Assembly (NCBI GenBank): GCA_025200525.1
Contig: CM045761.1
Coordinates: 60,854,009 to 60,918,008, forward strand
Origin: Camellia lanceoleosa
Lineage: Eukaryota; Streptophyta; Magnoliopsida; Ericales; Theaceae
DNA length: 64,000 nucleotides
Direction: 5' to 3'
Shown here: positions 11,340-22,059 of the stretch, piece by piece
Layout of the letters: the number at the start of each line of letters is the position of its first letter
How positions within the stretch are numbered: position 1 is the stretch's first letter
Translations under genes and position numbers: made by a program
The notes under the pieces: generated by a model
Seen by the model: the letters and a program-made list of their open reading frames with translations, nothing else
What the model was told of the DNA's origin: nothing
Databases searched by the model: none

Positions 11340-11880
11340 TGTTCAACATTGGCCCGGAAGTGAGAAAAACGGGCTCCGGAGGAGCGAAACTGGTTATCTG
11401 GGATAATTGCTGGCCTCCCACCCCCCAGTGATCTTCCTGGTGTTGAAACAGAGGTACCTGCCAAATTTGAACAAAAACTAATGAGAAATGAACGCTCGGG
11501 GCCAAAACCGAGCAATTCGGGATCCCGAAAATGGGCAGTCATGGGAAGTGGTGTTGGCAATGGAAGTGGTATCTCACACCCCAAGGTCCCTCGAATGACA
11601 AAACAGAGGTTCCGCCAAAAATCGAGAAAACCGATGCAAAATGAATGCTCGGGACCAAAACCGCGATTTGGGGTCCCAAAATGGGCCGCAGCACCTAAGT
11701 GGTGTTCGGCCAAGTGGGCATCAGAGGCCCCAGTGTTCCTCAGAACTATAAAACAGAGGTGCAAGCCAAAAACCGGAGAACTCGGAGATGGTTGGGCGGT
11801 CCCGAGCCGAGGCACACGGCCTAACGGTCCCGAAAACCGGGAACCGGGCTCCGAAATGGGCAAAATGGCCTACGGCCACA
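11340..11880. repeat. ~135 bp U3 subrepeat, about 3-4 copies
   Basis: Units share CAAAACAGAGGT, GCCAAAA, GAAATGAACGCTCGG/GAATGCTCGGGACC, AAAACCG, ATGGGC and AAGTGG. Copies differ by many short indels. Open frames across them are repeat translations. Confidence 0.7.
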
Positions 11881-12111
11881 AAAAGTAGCTCACGGCCACG
11901 GAGATAGTCTCAGACCACTCCTTCCTCGGAAAGAAAACAGAGAAAACCGAGTCCGTTCGCAAACCGAGACAAGGCAGAGAAGAGAATTGAAGTCCGGAGG
12001 CGGTATGCGCCACGACTCGAGACTTCGAACGAAAGCACAAGATGCAACATCACCGAAGCGCCAATCGGTGACGCCGAAGTCTTAAGGTCGGTCAAAAATG
12101 GGGTGTCTACA

Positions 12112-12127
12112 GTTGCCCCTCTTTGAC
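12112..12127 (-). other. Polypurine tract of element 1
   Basis: The minus strand reads GTCAAAGAGGGGCAAC immediately before the LTR start TGTAGACACCCC. This is the plus-strand primer site and fixes the inner edge of the 3' LTR. Confidence 0.85.
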
Positions 12128-13020
12128 AGAACTCGGAAGTCAAGAAGTGACGTGAGTGAATGTCAAAGCCCAGAGACGACCCATTTTTGACAAGGCCGAA
12201 GACTTAGACAAACATACAAGATAAACAGAAATGCGTGCTCGCAGGCAGGGGGGCGAGAATGCGAATGATAGGCACGGAGCCAGGTGATTATGCAAGTGCA
12301 ACAAGCTGTAATGAAGCAGGTATTGACAAATAGATGCAACAGTTTTAAGCAAGAATGCAAAGCAAGAACTACGTTTCATGCAGTTAGGAATGCGGAGAAT
12401 CATCCAATTCTCGTCGCGTCTCACACGGAGAAGATACGATACTCAAGGATTCGGGTCGCACCAAATTTCAAATGAACCGTACATACAATATCGTGCCTAC
12501 AAAAGAGAGAAATGCAACAAGAACAATATGCTAACAACATATATTCAATGCGATTCCTATGATTCGAAGAGTTTGACACACACAGTATCGGTGAAAGGAT
12601 GCATCACAATGCGAGAAAAGATAACGCGCGACAATGCATGCTCGAGCATAGAAGTATGGTACGTCAAGAAAACACGTATGACAATGCAAAACATTGATGG
12701 GAATGCAGATTATGAGCCAAATGATGACAAATGAGCACAAATCAGGATGCCGGTTTGTTGCGCAACAACAAGCTGAAAAACGCGCATTCGGCGACGGCAA
12801 CTCGATCGCGGCCTCTGATTTACATTCCGGAGAGGTCACAACATGTTTAAAAAAGGATACACTCCGATTTTGATGAATAATGAGGAGACACATGTCAATA
12901 ATTGCAATTAAAGTTTCAGCGGAGCAATTCGCGCCAGAAAGTGTACTTTTCTTCAACTTTTTCGGGTCCCGGGAGCTCCGATTTTCCTCAAAATTTGCAG
13001 AGAGGTAGGGGGGGGAAGAT
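12128..13020. other. Element 1 noncoding spacer
   Basis: Between the polypurine tract and the upstream region of the first opposite-strand gene. Rich in ATGCAA-type words, with no domain, RNA gene or clear repeat recognised. Confidence 0.6.
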
Positions 13021-13149
13021 GGTCGGCCAGCTCTCCTCCCTAGGAGAGGCCATCGGCCAGTAAAAAGGGGTGGCCGGCCACCAAAGTTAGGTGGCCGGCC
13101 ACACTGCCCAAAGTAGGGCAAATGGTCATTTTCATGATTTCTATATATA
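13020..13149 (+). promoter_or_regulatory. Promoter of the plant-mobile-domain gene
   Basis: On the + strand a TATA box, CTATATATAC (13,141-13,150), is preceded by GGTGGCCGGCCACC (13,069-13,082), a second copy GTGGCCGGCCACAC (13,091-13,104) and weaker TCGGCCAG copies at 13,022 and 13,053. The same module lies upstream of the LTR TATA boxes on the other strand. Transcription should begin about 30 bp downstream. Confidence 0.7.
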
Positions 13150-13383
13150 CACTTGCCCATTGCCTCCAAATCACACCCCAAGTGTGGAATTCTCCTCTTG
13201 CTCTCTAAGCCATTTTCTCCTTCAGATTCAAGATTTTATACGCCCCTACTCCCCACGAAGTTGTTTTTGTAAATCTTCCGAGTTTAAGCACTTTGAAGCG
13301 ACTAAATTTCGACTTTGGGGCTTCTCTTCTCATTTTCTCCACTTGTGGTAATTTTGTCTCATCATTTAGGAAATTTTCCCGGG

Positions 13384-13437
13384 AGTTGACTTTTGTTGAC
13401 TTTTCATTTCCCGAGAGTTGACTTTTGTTGACTTTTT
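13384..13437 (+). promoter_or_regulatory. Four W-box (TTGAC) motifs
   Basis: TTGACTTTTGTTGACTTTT occurs twice, about 30 bp apart, giving four TTGAC cores (WRKY-type sites) in the presumed 5' untranslated region. Confidence 0.6.
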
Positions 13438-13490
13438 TCCAAGTTTGGCCTGCTTTTGCTCATTTTTGCTCCTCTTGCAGATTTCTCGAT

Positions 13491-16400
13491 ATGGCGGGTC
13501 ATTTCTCATGTAGAGGTTTTCCAGCCGGAGATGATTTTGATCTCATGACACCGCCTCGAGGGTTCGCCTTTTATTCCCGGATCGATATGCCCCAGACATA
13601 AAGCCCGCGAGCCACTTTTCATTATTTCACCGATTTCAACGATCGAGCACCGGGATCTTCTTCACGAGAACCGGCAAAGACCTCTCCTACGATGTAGAGG
13701 TATTTTACTTATTCTCTCAGATTTCCCGTGCATTTCATACTCCTGCCATGCTTAGACACACAGATTTACTTACGACATGATACTTGCATCCTGAGCATGT
13801 GACTTAAACACTTGAATTTCATGAACACCTGGCATATTGAATAATTGTGAACGCACAGTGCACATTAGTTAGAAATTGAACACACATTCCAAACATTGAT
13901 TCACCAAGACACAACTCAAGTTGAAAATGAGCACACAAAGACATATCGACTAAGAGTAGAACACACATCCCAAAACTTGAAGCGAACACACTTTGAAAGT
14001 AGAACACAGCCCCAAACTTGAAGCTTAACACACGTAATCGATTGAAAGTAGAACACATACCCAAACTTGAAGCGAACACACAACCCATCGATTGAAAGTA
14101 GAACACACAGCCCCAAACTTGAAGCGAACATTACAATCGATTAGAAGTAGAACACACAATCCCAAACTTGAAGCGAACACACACTTAATCGATTGAAAGT
14201 AGAACACACAGCCCCAAACTTGAAGCGAACACACAAATTTAATCGATTGAAAGTAGAACACATACCCCAAACTTGAAGCGAACACACACCCATCGATTGA
14301 AAGTAGAACACATACCCCAAACTTGAAGCTTAACACACAATTTAATCGATTAGAAGTAGAACACACAGCCCCAAACTTGAAGCGAACACACACCATTGAT
14401 TGAAAGTAGAACACATTCCCAAACTTGAAGCGAACACACGTACCATCGATTGAAAGTAGAACACATACCCCAAACTTGAAGCTTAACACACGTTTAATCG
14501 ATTGAAAGTAGAACACACAGCCCCAAACTTGAAGCTTAACACACACATTCCATCGATTGAAAGTAGAACACACATTCCAAACTTGAAGCGAACACACAAT
14601 CGATTAAAAGTAGAACACAGCCCCAAACTTGAAGTGAACACACACCCATTTTCACTCCATTTGCACGCAATTTCATTTTCACTTCATTTGCACACAGCTC
14701 ATTTCACTTCATTTGCACACAAATTTCTTCATTTCATTTGTCGACCTATGCATTTATTCTCAATGCAAAGCGCCGACAAAGGCGAGGGTATGGCTCCACC
14801 GCCGAGGGAGTGGTATTTTGAGCTCCTAAGCCGTCCGGATTGGTCGACTTTGCAGGATTTGGACCATTCTCAGAGGGTTATCTCATTGCCTCATCAAGAG
14901 GACTTTATTTGTCGCTTTATGAGAGATGGTGGGACACCACCAATTCTTTCCATTTTTCTCGCCATCGGGATATGACCATGACCTCCGATTCTTGCTATGA
15001 TCACCGCCTAGACCTAGGCGGTGCTCCCATTCCTCACGACGAGGACATGGGTCAAGGAGGTCAGCTCGATGCACCTATTGGGGCACACCATCAGAGACAG
15101 AGGTACTGGAAGAGTTCGGTATACTTGGTTCTCTTCCCATTTTCGGCGGCCACAGATGGAGCCCGAGACTCCTGAGGAGGCGGAGCAGTATGCCCGCGGT
15201 TTCCTTATGTACCTCCTTGGCACCACCTTATTTGCTGATAGGGGGAACATGGTAGGATTACATCTCCTGAGTGCTCTGGTAGACCTCTCACTGTGTCGGC
15301 CAAGAGGATCGGCTACTGCCCTGCTACCTCAGACTGTTACATGAGCGCAGTCTCTCGCACACGAGGGGACTTACTCATGCCATCGAGAGCCCGGGAGGTA
15401 CATTCTGCCCTCTTGATTTACATTTCTTCCTCATTACTTGTTCATCGCACACACTACAAGACTTTGCATTCTCAGATTCTCGCCTTTTAGCACTTTGTAC
15501 TCACATTCCGTGATCGCTTTCTCATATGGGTATATGCATATTTCCCCACATTAGCTCCAGAGATGGAGGTGGCAGGACCTCCCATGACCCCATTTTCATT
15601 GATGTTTGAGAATGAGCACTTATCAAGGCCCCGAGAGACTCTCTTCCATCTACGACAGTACTTTGACACTGTGTTCGGCTACAGAGGTATTTCAGAACTC
15701 TCAGTTCTTTTCATTTTCATCTTTGGTCTACTTTGCACCTTTTGATTTCTGTTTGATTTACATATCCGGCTATCCACAGATCACCGGCGCCTTTGGGCAA
15801 GAGTTTGGCGATGACCTCGAGAACCAAGATCCGTGAGGATCGACCAGCCTCAAAGATAGGTTCCTCGCCGAGGGACCAACAGGCTTGGTTTTGGGAACGC
15901 CAGCCGTGGGGTGTGATTCCCAGACCTCCGCCAGGCTCTCCAGACACCATGCGGATCGCCGATAGATTATCCCCGAGGAGGTTAGTAGTGCTATGCAGGC
16001 GTTGATGCTTTATTACATCTTCTTGATGGAAACTACGCCACCTATCGCCAAGATATACCGATGCCCCTCTGACGGGAGTACGGGCTCCACCACGGAGGTC
16101 CACTGGCACACCATCTTCGAGTCGCGCCCATGCTACAGATATCCCTTCTTCTAGCAGGGCCGGTATGTCTAGAGGTAGAGGGAGTTCGATTCCCCCCGTC
16201 CCTCCGACTCTCGATCACCCCGATGGCAGAGATGCCGATCGAGTTGACGGGTTGGCAGTATGGGACCACTTCTCCGATTCCGATCCCTATGGAGCCTCCA
16301 ATGCCTGGCCACAGATATGTCAGTGATCCTGACTCACCACCGGTATGTTCTACCACTCTCATTTGTCACACAGATATTTTGGCAGTTGCTTATTTATTGA

Positions 16401-17045
16401 TGAGTTGAGCTTGTGTCTGCAGCCACCTCGGGATTACATAGACCAGATGCTCGGGGTAGTGGCATCACTTCGAGGATGGTCCTCAGAGAGAGGCACAGAT
16501 GTCCATCATGGGCTTCTGTACCCTTCATCTTTCTTGCATTTATCATATTTCATAATGCTCGCTTTGAACATTCCATTGCACCGATAGGTCAGGTAGAACA
16601 CATCCGCACACACCCCACTCACATACCAGACTTGCACTGCTTCATGTTTGAACTGACGATTGCACTTTGCATTTTCAGATGCCTCCAAGATATGCTCCAC
16701 CATGAGGTGGGCCTCCTGCCTTTTTCAGAGAGGTCGAGGCGCTAGACCCGCCGAGGCATGTGGACTCAAGGAGCCGGGCCATCCAGCCTTACCGAGGAGC
16801 TCGAGGAGTGGTCGCCCCGCAGACGCAGGGCACCCATTGTCGAGGATGACGAGGAGGAGGTCGCAGATCATGTGTCAGAGGCATCCCCTGGAGAGGGAGG
16901 CCCTGGTCTTGGTTCCGGGAGCGGAGACGAGCCTGAGGAGGATCCGGAGGATGACAGCTCCGATCCAGATGGTGATGAAGATGCAGAGATTATCCCGCAG
17001 GAGGGGATGAGAGGGCCTCCCTATTCCCGTTTCCGAGGACACTGA
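13491..17045 (+). pseudogene. Plant mobile domain (PMD) gene carried by element 1, multi-exon, degraded
   Basis: The start is ATG at 13,491, following a CTTGCAG and after the TATA box. Exon 1 runs to about 13,698 (donor AGAG/GTATTT). After a ~1 kb intron filled with tandem repeats, coding resumes near 14,760. Recognisable PMD segments are PREWYFELLSRPDWSTL and RWWDTTNSFHFS (14,800-14,960), GGAPIPHDEDMG (15,020-15,055), TPEEAEQYARGFLMYLLGTT with LFADRGN (15,165-15,250) and APEMEVAGPPMTPFS (15,550-15,600). An acidic tail (EEDPEDDSSDPDGDEDAE) ends at a stop near 17,045. Frameshifts occur near 14,930 and 15,830 and a stop lies in exon 1. PMD proteins occur as host genes (MAIN/MAIL type) and in transposons. 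Here the gene lies antisense to gag-pol, between pol and the 3' LTR. Its function in the element is unknown. Confidence 0.8.
13965..14645. repeat. ~50-55 bp tandem repeat inside PMD-gene intron, about 14 copies
   Basis: The unit contains ATCGATTGAAAGTAGAACAC, then CCCAAACTTGAAGC, then AACACAC. It lies between the donor at about 13,700 and the resumption of coding at about 14,760. Minus-strand open frames of up to 190 codons are repeat translations. Confidence 0.92.
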
Positions 17046-17640
17046 TGTTATTTCCTGCTTTATTCTACTTTTTTAGCTAGTAGTTTGTAGCACTTTGCAC
17101 ATTGTTAGGCAGTTTTAATTTTCTGTAAAACTGGTACCTTTATTTGTGTTGTAAAACATGATGAATGAAACAAATTTTTGAAAAGATGTTGTATTTGAAA
17201 TTTTAGCATCGCATCGCATCATTTTGCACAAAATGGAATTGAATGGAACGCGTTTCATGTATTTATCGGGTCGTAGTGAACCGACGCAACAAATCAAAAC
17301 AAACCGACTCGCTAAGAAATAATGTAATCTTAGCAGGTTTACAACTCGATAAGCAAAGTACAACAAGGTTAACGACTCAATAAACAAGACTTAATAAAAT
17401 TGTGTAACCAAAGGGTAACAACTCAGAACACAAAATGCGACAGCTCGACAAACTTACAACTCGATAATCAAAACAACAACTCGATAAGCAAAAACACGAC
17501 AAAATGTATTTCAGACAGACGATCTGGATGATGGGACGTACCCAAAACTGATAGAAATGGAGGCCTTCGACATTCCCGATGCACGAAAGTGCCTCAAACT
17601 TCCTTCCGGCGGGCAAAACAGGACCAACACGAGGCCGAAA
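17046..17640. other. Spacer between the two opposite-strand genes
   Basis: The first part is the likely 3' untranslated region of the PMD gene (T-rich, with TTTTCTGTAAAAC and a TGATGAATGAAAC stretch). The rest, with repeated AACAACTCGATAA words at 17,280-17,490, holds no recognised gene. Confidence 0.5.
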
Positions 17641-17664
17641 GCATTTTGTACCCGGAAAACAAAG

Positions 17665-17768
17665 AGTGGCCGGCCTACTAGGATAGGTGGCCGGCCGGCC
17701 ACCCTTCCCTTGACCACCAAAATGTTGACAAGTGTCCCGTGAATAGTGTTTTTGGCCTCCTATAAAAG
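17665..17768 (+). promoter_or_regulatory. Promoter of the second opposite-strand gene
   Basis: A TATA box TATAAAAG (17,761-17,768) is preceded by GGTGGCCGGCCGGCCACC (17,686-17,703) and GTGGCCGGCC (about 17,666). This is the same palindrome module as at the PMD gene and the LTRs. ATG follows 45 bp after the TATA box. Confidence 0.7.
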
Positions 17769-17812
17769 CCCCAATCTTGGAACTCATTCATTTCATCACA
17801 TTCTCTCTCAAA

Positions 17813-19075
17813 ATGGAAGCATTTCTCACCGAAAATCTCACATCTTGGATTTCTTCTTTAGATGGCTCGGAGAAGTTGAATTTTCGGGGTTTCGGCTTGA
17901 ATGCACTATTCACGCTAAGCCGGACTCCACTGCATCTTCCTTTCCTCCATGCCGCGGCAAGGTTTTGGAACCCGGTGACGACGCCTTTAGCTTTGGCGGC
18001 AAGAGGTATGTCCTACTTTTGAAGATTTTCAAGCCTTAATGGAGTCTCGACCGCCAAGAGATCTTGCCTCGCTTTTTGGCCATGCCCAAGCTTTAGGGCT
18101 TAATGTGCGGTCTCGACGCCAGATAATGCTCGATCTCGATTGGTAATGGATGTTGACATCCCGAGTCCGATGATCGATTCTCCGATGCCGAGAACCGCAA
18201 CGACCACCATTGGCAGAGGTTCGACAAAGATGCCCTTTGCTTGTGCATGCTATCTCATTTTCGCTCGCTCGCCCGAGGAGCCAACATCCGCTTGATCAAG
18301 TCGCCAAGGCTTGAGGAAGGAAAGAGTCAGATCGCTATGACTTTGGCCGAGACATTGATGGGTCTAGATGCCTTCTACCGTCAGAGACAACCAGTTTTGC
18401 GGGAGTCCACTATCGCTATGTAATGTTTCCCACCCAAGCTCACATGTATATTTGCTCACATCACTCGCCCTGCTCAATTTTTCCTCACAAAACCCTATCT
18501 TACTTTTCTCTCTCCTCGACATCTCTATTCTTTAATCTCTCATTTTTCATCCCTCCCCGTATATGGTTGATGGATAAATTGCAAGTTGTGGACTCTTGTC
18601 TCGCTTATTCAAATTTCATGGCTACTTCTTTTCGTCAACGCCTAGTTGACGCCCTTGATGAGGGATGGTGGTATGATGGATGTGCAACTTGTCGGCAGAT
18701 CGCATCGCTGGCGTTGTCCTTGGCTTAACCTTCCGGCGATGAGTTATAGCATGTTTCAGATACCGATTCGTTGGTCGGCTTGACTCATCGTGTATTTTAC
18801 TTCCCATTCCGCATTCTCAGCCGCTTGGCCATAATCAGACTTGCCCTCCGGAGGGGATTGAGTATCCAGCTACATTTCCAATTCGAGGCGCGCACCTTGC
18901 CCGACATACTACGGCCTGGAGGACCAGAGAGCTCCTATCCCCCGCTTCTACTTTTAGTTGCACTTTATCTGACGAGTGCTGGGATTGGCTCAACGAAGAA
19001 GCACAGGTTGGGCCTAGGCTGGCATCAGAGGCTTCAACTAGCTCTGGAAGGGGACGCAGGAACACCTGACTGGAC
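17813..19075 (+). pseudogene. Second opposite-strand gene in element 1 (FW.P / F.FG / CPTFE.F family)
   Basis: ATG at 17,813 opens MEAFLTENLTSWISSLDGSE, then GFGLNALFTLSRTPLHLPF and AARFWNP. A frameshift near 17,970 separates this from AFSFGG, CPTFEDFQALMESRPPRDLA and LFGHAQALGL (18,009-18,110). Later parts are MTLAETLMGLDAFYRQRQP (about 18,335-18,395), a likely intron, IWLMDKLQVVDS (about 18,565), GLTHRVFYFPFRI (about 18,775) and CWDWLNEEAQVGPRLASE (about 18,980). I recall this family from extra reading frames of Tat elements and from plant proteins labelled DUF7745 or aminotransferase-like; the label is from memory. Several frameshifts break it. An AATAAA-like signal follows at about 19,128. 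Biochemical role unknown. Confidence 0.65.
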
Positions 19076-19364
19076 TATGCCCCAGATTTATTGCTTTATT
19101 AGTACTTTCAAGTTTTCGTTATGAGTGTAATAAAAAGCAACTTCAATTGTATGCGAGAGCAAAAGAACTTTGTTTTGAAATCAATGAAATTGAAGATTGT
19201 GGTACTGAAAATTCTCCACTTTTGGTCCAAAAATGGTCTTAGTTGTGAAAAGATTACTTTGAGCAAAGTCAACTTTTATTAAAACTTTTCAAAACTATTT
19301 TCGATATGGATCAGAACTGGACACGCCTGAGATCTGTCACTGAGATGTACAACTCCGAATCCTA

Positions 19365-19475
19365 GCAACTGAAAAGTTGCCCCTAGTCTCAAAGGTGCTC
19401 GGCAAAGTGTGGCAACGGAAAGTTGCCCTAGTCCTAATGATGCCGCAACACTTCAATGCAACGGAAAGTTGCCCC
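19365..19475. repeat. Three short hairpins GCAACNGAAAGTTGC
   Basis: CAACTGAAAAGTTGCCCC, GGCAACGGAAAGTTGCC and GCAACGGAAAGTTGCCCC lie 40-60 bp apart, each followed by TAGT. Arms are GGCAAC/GTTGCC around GGAAA. They lie between the two convergent transcription units of element 1. Confidence 0.75.
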
Positions 19476-19797
19476 TAGTTTGAATAGCACTGTACCGGAG
19501 ATCGCAATAAATGCTGATGAATAGAGATGACTGAGATGATCATAATGGACAAAGTTGATCGGGGAAAAGATTATGATCAACTTCGTGATGAAGTCGCCAC
19601 GATCCCAAAGATGGGAATCAAGTCTTACGAAGTTCAGCTCAGTTCACCGAGTATTTTTGCTCTCCTTTGCGCCTAACTTTTGCCAAGGCCGCCTTTATGG
19701 TTTTCAACCTTGCGTAGCTCAGCTTTTATAATTTCAAATTTTCTATGCTCGAAGTTTTGCCTAGGTCGCCTTTTCGGGTTTTCGCCCAGCGAGCCTC
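19475..19797 (-). other. Element 1 region downstream of integrase
   Basis: Noncoding on the minus strand after the integrase stop. It supplies the reference that identifies the dispersed pieces of element 2 (GAAGTCGCCACG near 19,590, TTTTGCCAAGG near 19,690). Confidence 0.7.
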
Positions 19798-20900
19798 TCA
19801 AGGGTAGTATTTCTTCAACTTGTCCATATTGATCGGTTGGGAAAACTCCAAGCCATCTAGATCCATCGTAACCACAGCCACCACCGACTGCATTGACTTG
19901 ATAATGTAAGGACCATTCAATTGGGTCTCGAACTTGCCCCTTGGGTCGTGGATGGGAGCTCGTTGTCCTTGAGTACCAAATCTCCTTCTTTCAAGTTCCT
20001 CGACTTAACTTTCTTGTTAAAAGCCGGCGATTCTCGCTGATAACCTTGGACGTGGTACGTTGCTTTCAACCTTCTTTCATCAAAGAGCATGAGTTCTTCA
20101 AACTGCTTTTGTTGCTAATCCGCTTCGCCATCTCCGCATTCGCCAATACTCGCAATGACGGACCTCAATCTCAATTGGTAGAACGGCATCCATCCCATAG
20201 ACTAATGAGTACGGAGTCGCCCAAGAGAAGTTCTCGATCAAGTCCTCAGAGTCTCCACAGAGCAAACGGCAGCTTATCCGCCACCCTCGTAGGTTTCCAC
20301 CATCTTCTGTAGTATGCGCTTGATATTCTTGTTGGCGGCCTCAACTGCTCCATTGGTTTGCGGCCGGTAAGTAGATGACTTATGAAAAGCCACATTGTAC
20401 TTCTCCAACAAGTCAATCACCTCCTTCTTGAACTGGGAACCATTGTCCCAAACTATTTCATTTGGGACTCAGAGCGACAGATGATGTTGTTTCGATGAAT
20501 TTTGCAACGTGAAGCTTTCAACACTGCATAAGATTGGGCCTCAACCCACTTTGTGAAATAATCTATCGCTACAAGGATGAACTCATGCCCATTCGACCCT
20601 TTCGGCGTGACGGCCCCGATCACATCAATTCCCCAGACTGAAAATGGCCATGGCGAAGTCATGTTGTACAGCTTCGACGGCGGAATGTTCATGCGATTTG
20701 CATGAATCTGACATTTGTGGCATCGCCGAACAAAACCGATACAATCCTCCTCCATGGTGGACCAATAATAACCTTGTCTAAGGATCTTCTGCGCCAACAT
20801 CACCCCATTCATATGTGCACCACATTCACCCCCGTGGATGGCTTCCATCAGACGCTTGGACTCTTCAAAGATCAACACACGCTTTATGCATTCCAGATGA
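19798..20900 (-). pseudogene. Integrase of element 1 (broken)
   Basis: The integrase inserts retrotransposon cDNA into the genome. The N-terminal HHCC zinc finger is complete (EAIHGGECGAHMNG, then CHKCQ, 20,690-20,870). The core starts VWGIDVIGAV with the first catalytic Asp, followed by AIDYFTKWVEAQ. A frameshift near 20,500 interrupts the core. A C-terminal KLKKYYP-stop ends at 19,798. A GGPLRGL-type connection cannot be followed continuously. Compared with element 2 it keeps the zinc finger and first Asp that element 2 has lost, but is broken by indels. Confidence 0.85.
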
Positions 20901-20929
20901 CCCTTCTATACAATTTACCCGCAGATGAT

Positions 20930-21520
20930 GAACCGACGGCCAACCTTCTTATTGCCCTCTTGTCTTTGGCATTTACCTCGCGGTATGTTTCGCTTCCAAA
21001 AAGTTCCAGTATGTCGTAATACCAGGGTGTTCGTCCCGAACTTCATCTATGGTCAGAATCGACTCATAGGCAAAAGCGATTTCGTCAATAATGACCGGAC
21101 GATTCGACTCCACGTGATGTCTATCATGGATGATAGAGTTGCTAAAGCGCTCATGAACTTGTTGTTCTCTTAGTAGATGAGTAAAACTTAACTTTTCAAA
21201 CCGAGGAATCAAGAAATCCAAGGTTTGGTGATACATCATCATATTTTCCTCTTTTACTTTCCATTTCCTTTAGCTTGAGACACAACAAGATTCGAATCCC
21301 CAATGACGCCCAAATTGCCTTGCCCCTAATTCCGTGGTCGCCCATACCAAAGAATGCACGCTTCAGATTCTCGCTTCATTATTTGAGACTTTGAAACGGA
21401 GTTTGAAGGCTAGAGGATACGGAATTGTCGGTGCTATCAAGCAACACTCCTATCCCATACCCATGTTGATTTGACGCCCGCCAAAGTACATTGTCCAACT
21501 TTCCTCGCCGATATGCGTAA
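20930..21520 (-). pseudogene. Archaeal-like RNase H of element 1 (broken)
   Basis: The second RNase H domain defines Tat elements. LDFLIPRFEKLSFTHLLREQ (21,160-21,220) aligns with the intact copy at 34,300. Upstream residues are in other frames. A spacer to integrase (DEVRDEHPGITTYWNFLEAK) follows. It would remove RNA from RNA-DNA hybrids or act structurally. Confidence 0.75.
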
Positions 21521-21689
21521 TTGCTTCATCCGGGAATAGGTACTCAACGCTTCATCCCTCAACCGATGGTCGGCAAGGAACTCGCCATCGCTTCTTCCTT
21601 TTTACCGACTTGCGCGTCACATATGTAAGATCAAATTCGAGAGCAACAAAGAACCAACGAGCTAGCCTACCCAGAAGCGCCGGTTTCTA

Positions 21690-21995
21690 AAAGATATTTG
21701 ATGGGATCGAGACGCTAAACCAAAGATCACCGAAAGTGAGCTAACAGGTAGTGCCGCAGCTTCCTGGTAGCCCATACCAGAGCTAGACAAGCCTTCTCCA
21801 GCGGCGTATACCGGGTCTCATATTCTAGCATCTTCTTGCTCAAATAGTAGATGGCTCTTTCCACCCTATCTTCTGATTCTTGCGCAAGCATGCAGCCCAT
21901 CGTGGTCTCCGTCACTGACAGATACAAAATCAACGGTTTCCCTGGTTCCGCTGGTGATAAAACGGGTGGGTTCTCAGAGATATTCTTTAACTGCT
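21690..21995 (-). pseudogene. Ty3-type RNase H of element 1
   Basis: Reads ILYLSVTETTMGCMLAQE, AIYYLSKKMLEYETRYTP and CLALVWATRKLRHYLLAH, the region joining RT to RNase H in Ty3/gypsy polyproteins. Uninterrupted over about 68 codons, then frameshifted near 21,725. Confidence 0.85.
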
Positions 21996-22059
21996 CAAAC
22001 GCAATTTTGACACCGCCGTCCCATTGGAACTTCTTGCCTTTCTTCGTAAGACCAAAAGT

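Larger units (their letters stand above)
7140..12111 (-). mobile_element. 3' LTR of element 1 (4,972 bp)
   Basis: The + strand runs from TGTAACAACGCCC to GGTGTCTACA. On the minus strand the order is: U3 with subrepeats (12,111 to about 10,985), palindrome cluster, TATA box, ~230 bp leader exon, splice donor, then about 3.4 kb of R/U5 with a hairpin-bearing repeat and a 70-bp minisatellite. The polypurine tract abuts it on the right. Confidence 0.92.

Noticed and set aside
10954..11863. Minus- and plus-strand open frames of 135-265 codons in U3 (also 31,302-32,640)
   Set aside because: They run through U3 subrepeats and the TATA region, change frame between the two LTRs and match no domain.
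13819..14597. Minus-strand open frames with repeated FASSLG / VCVLLSID words
   Set aside because: Translation of the intronic tandem array of the PMD gene.
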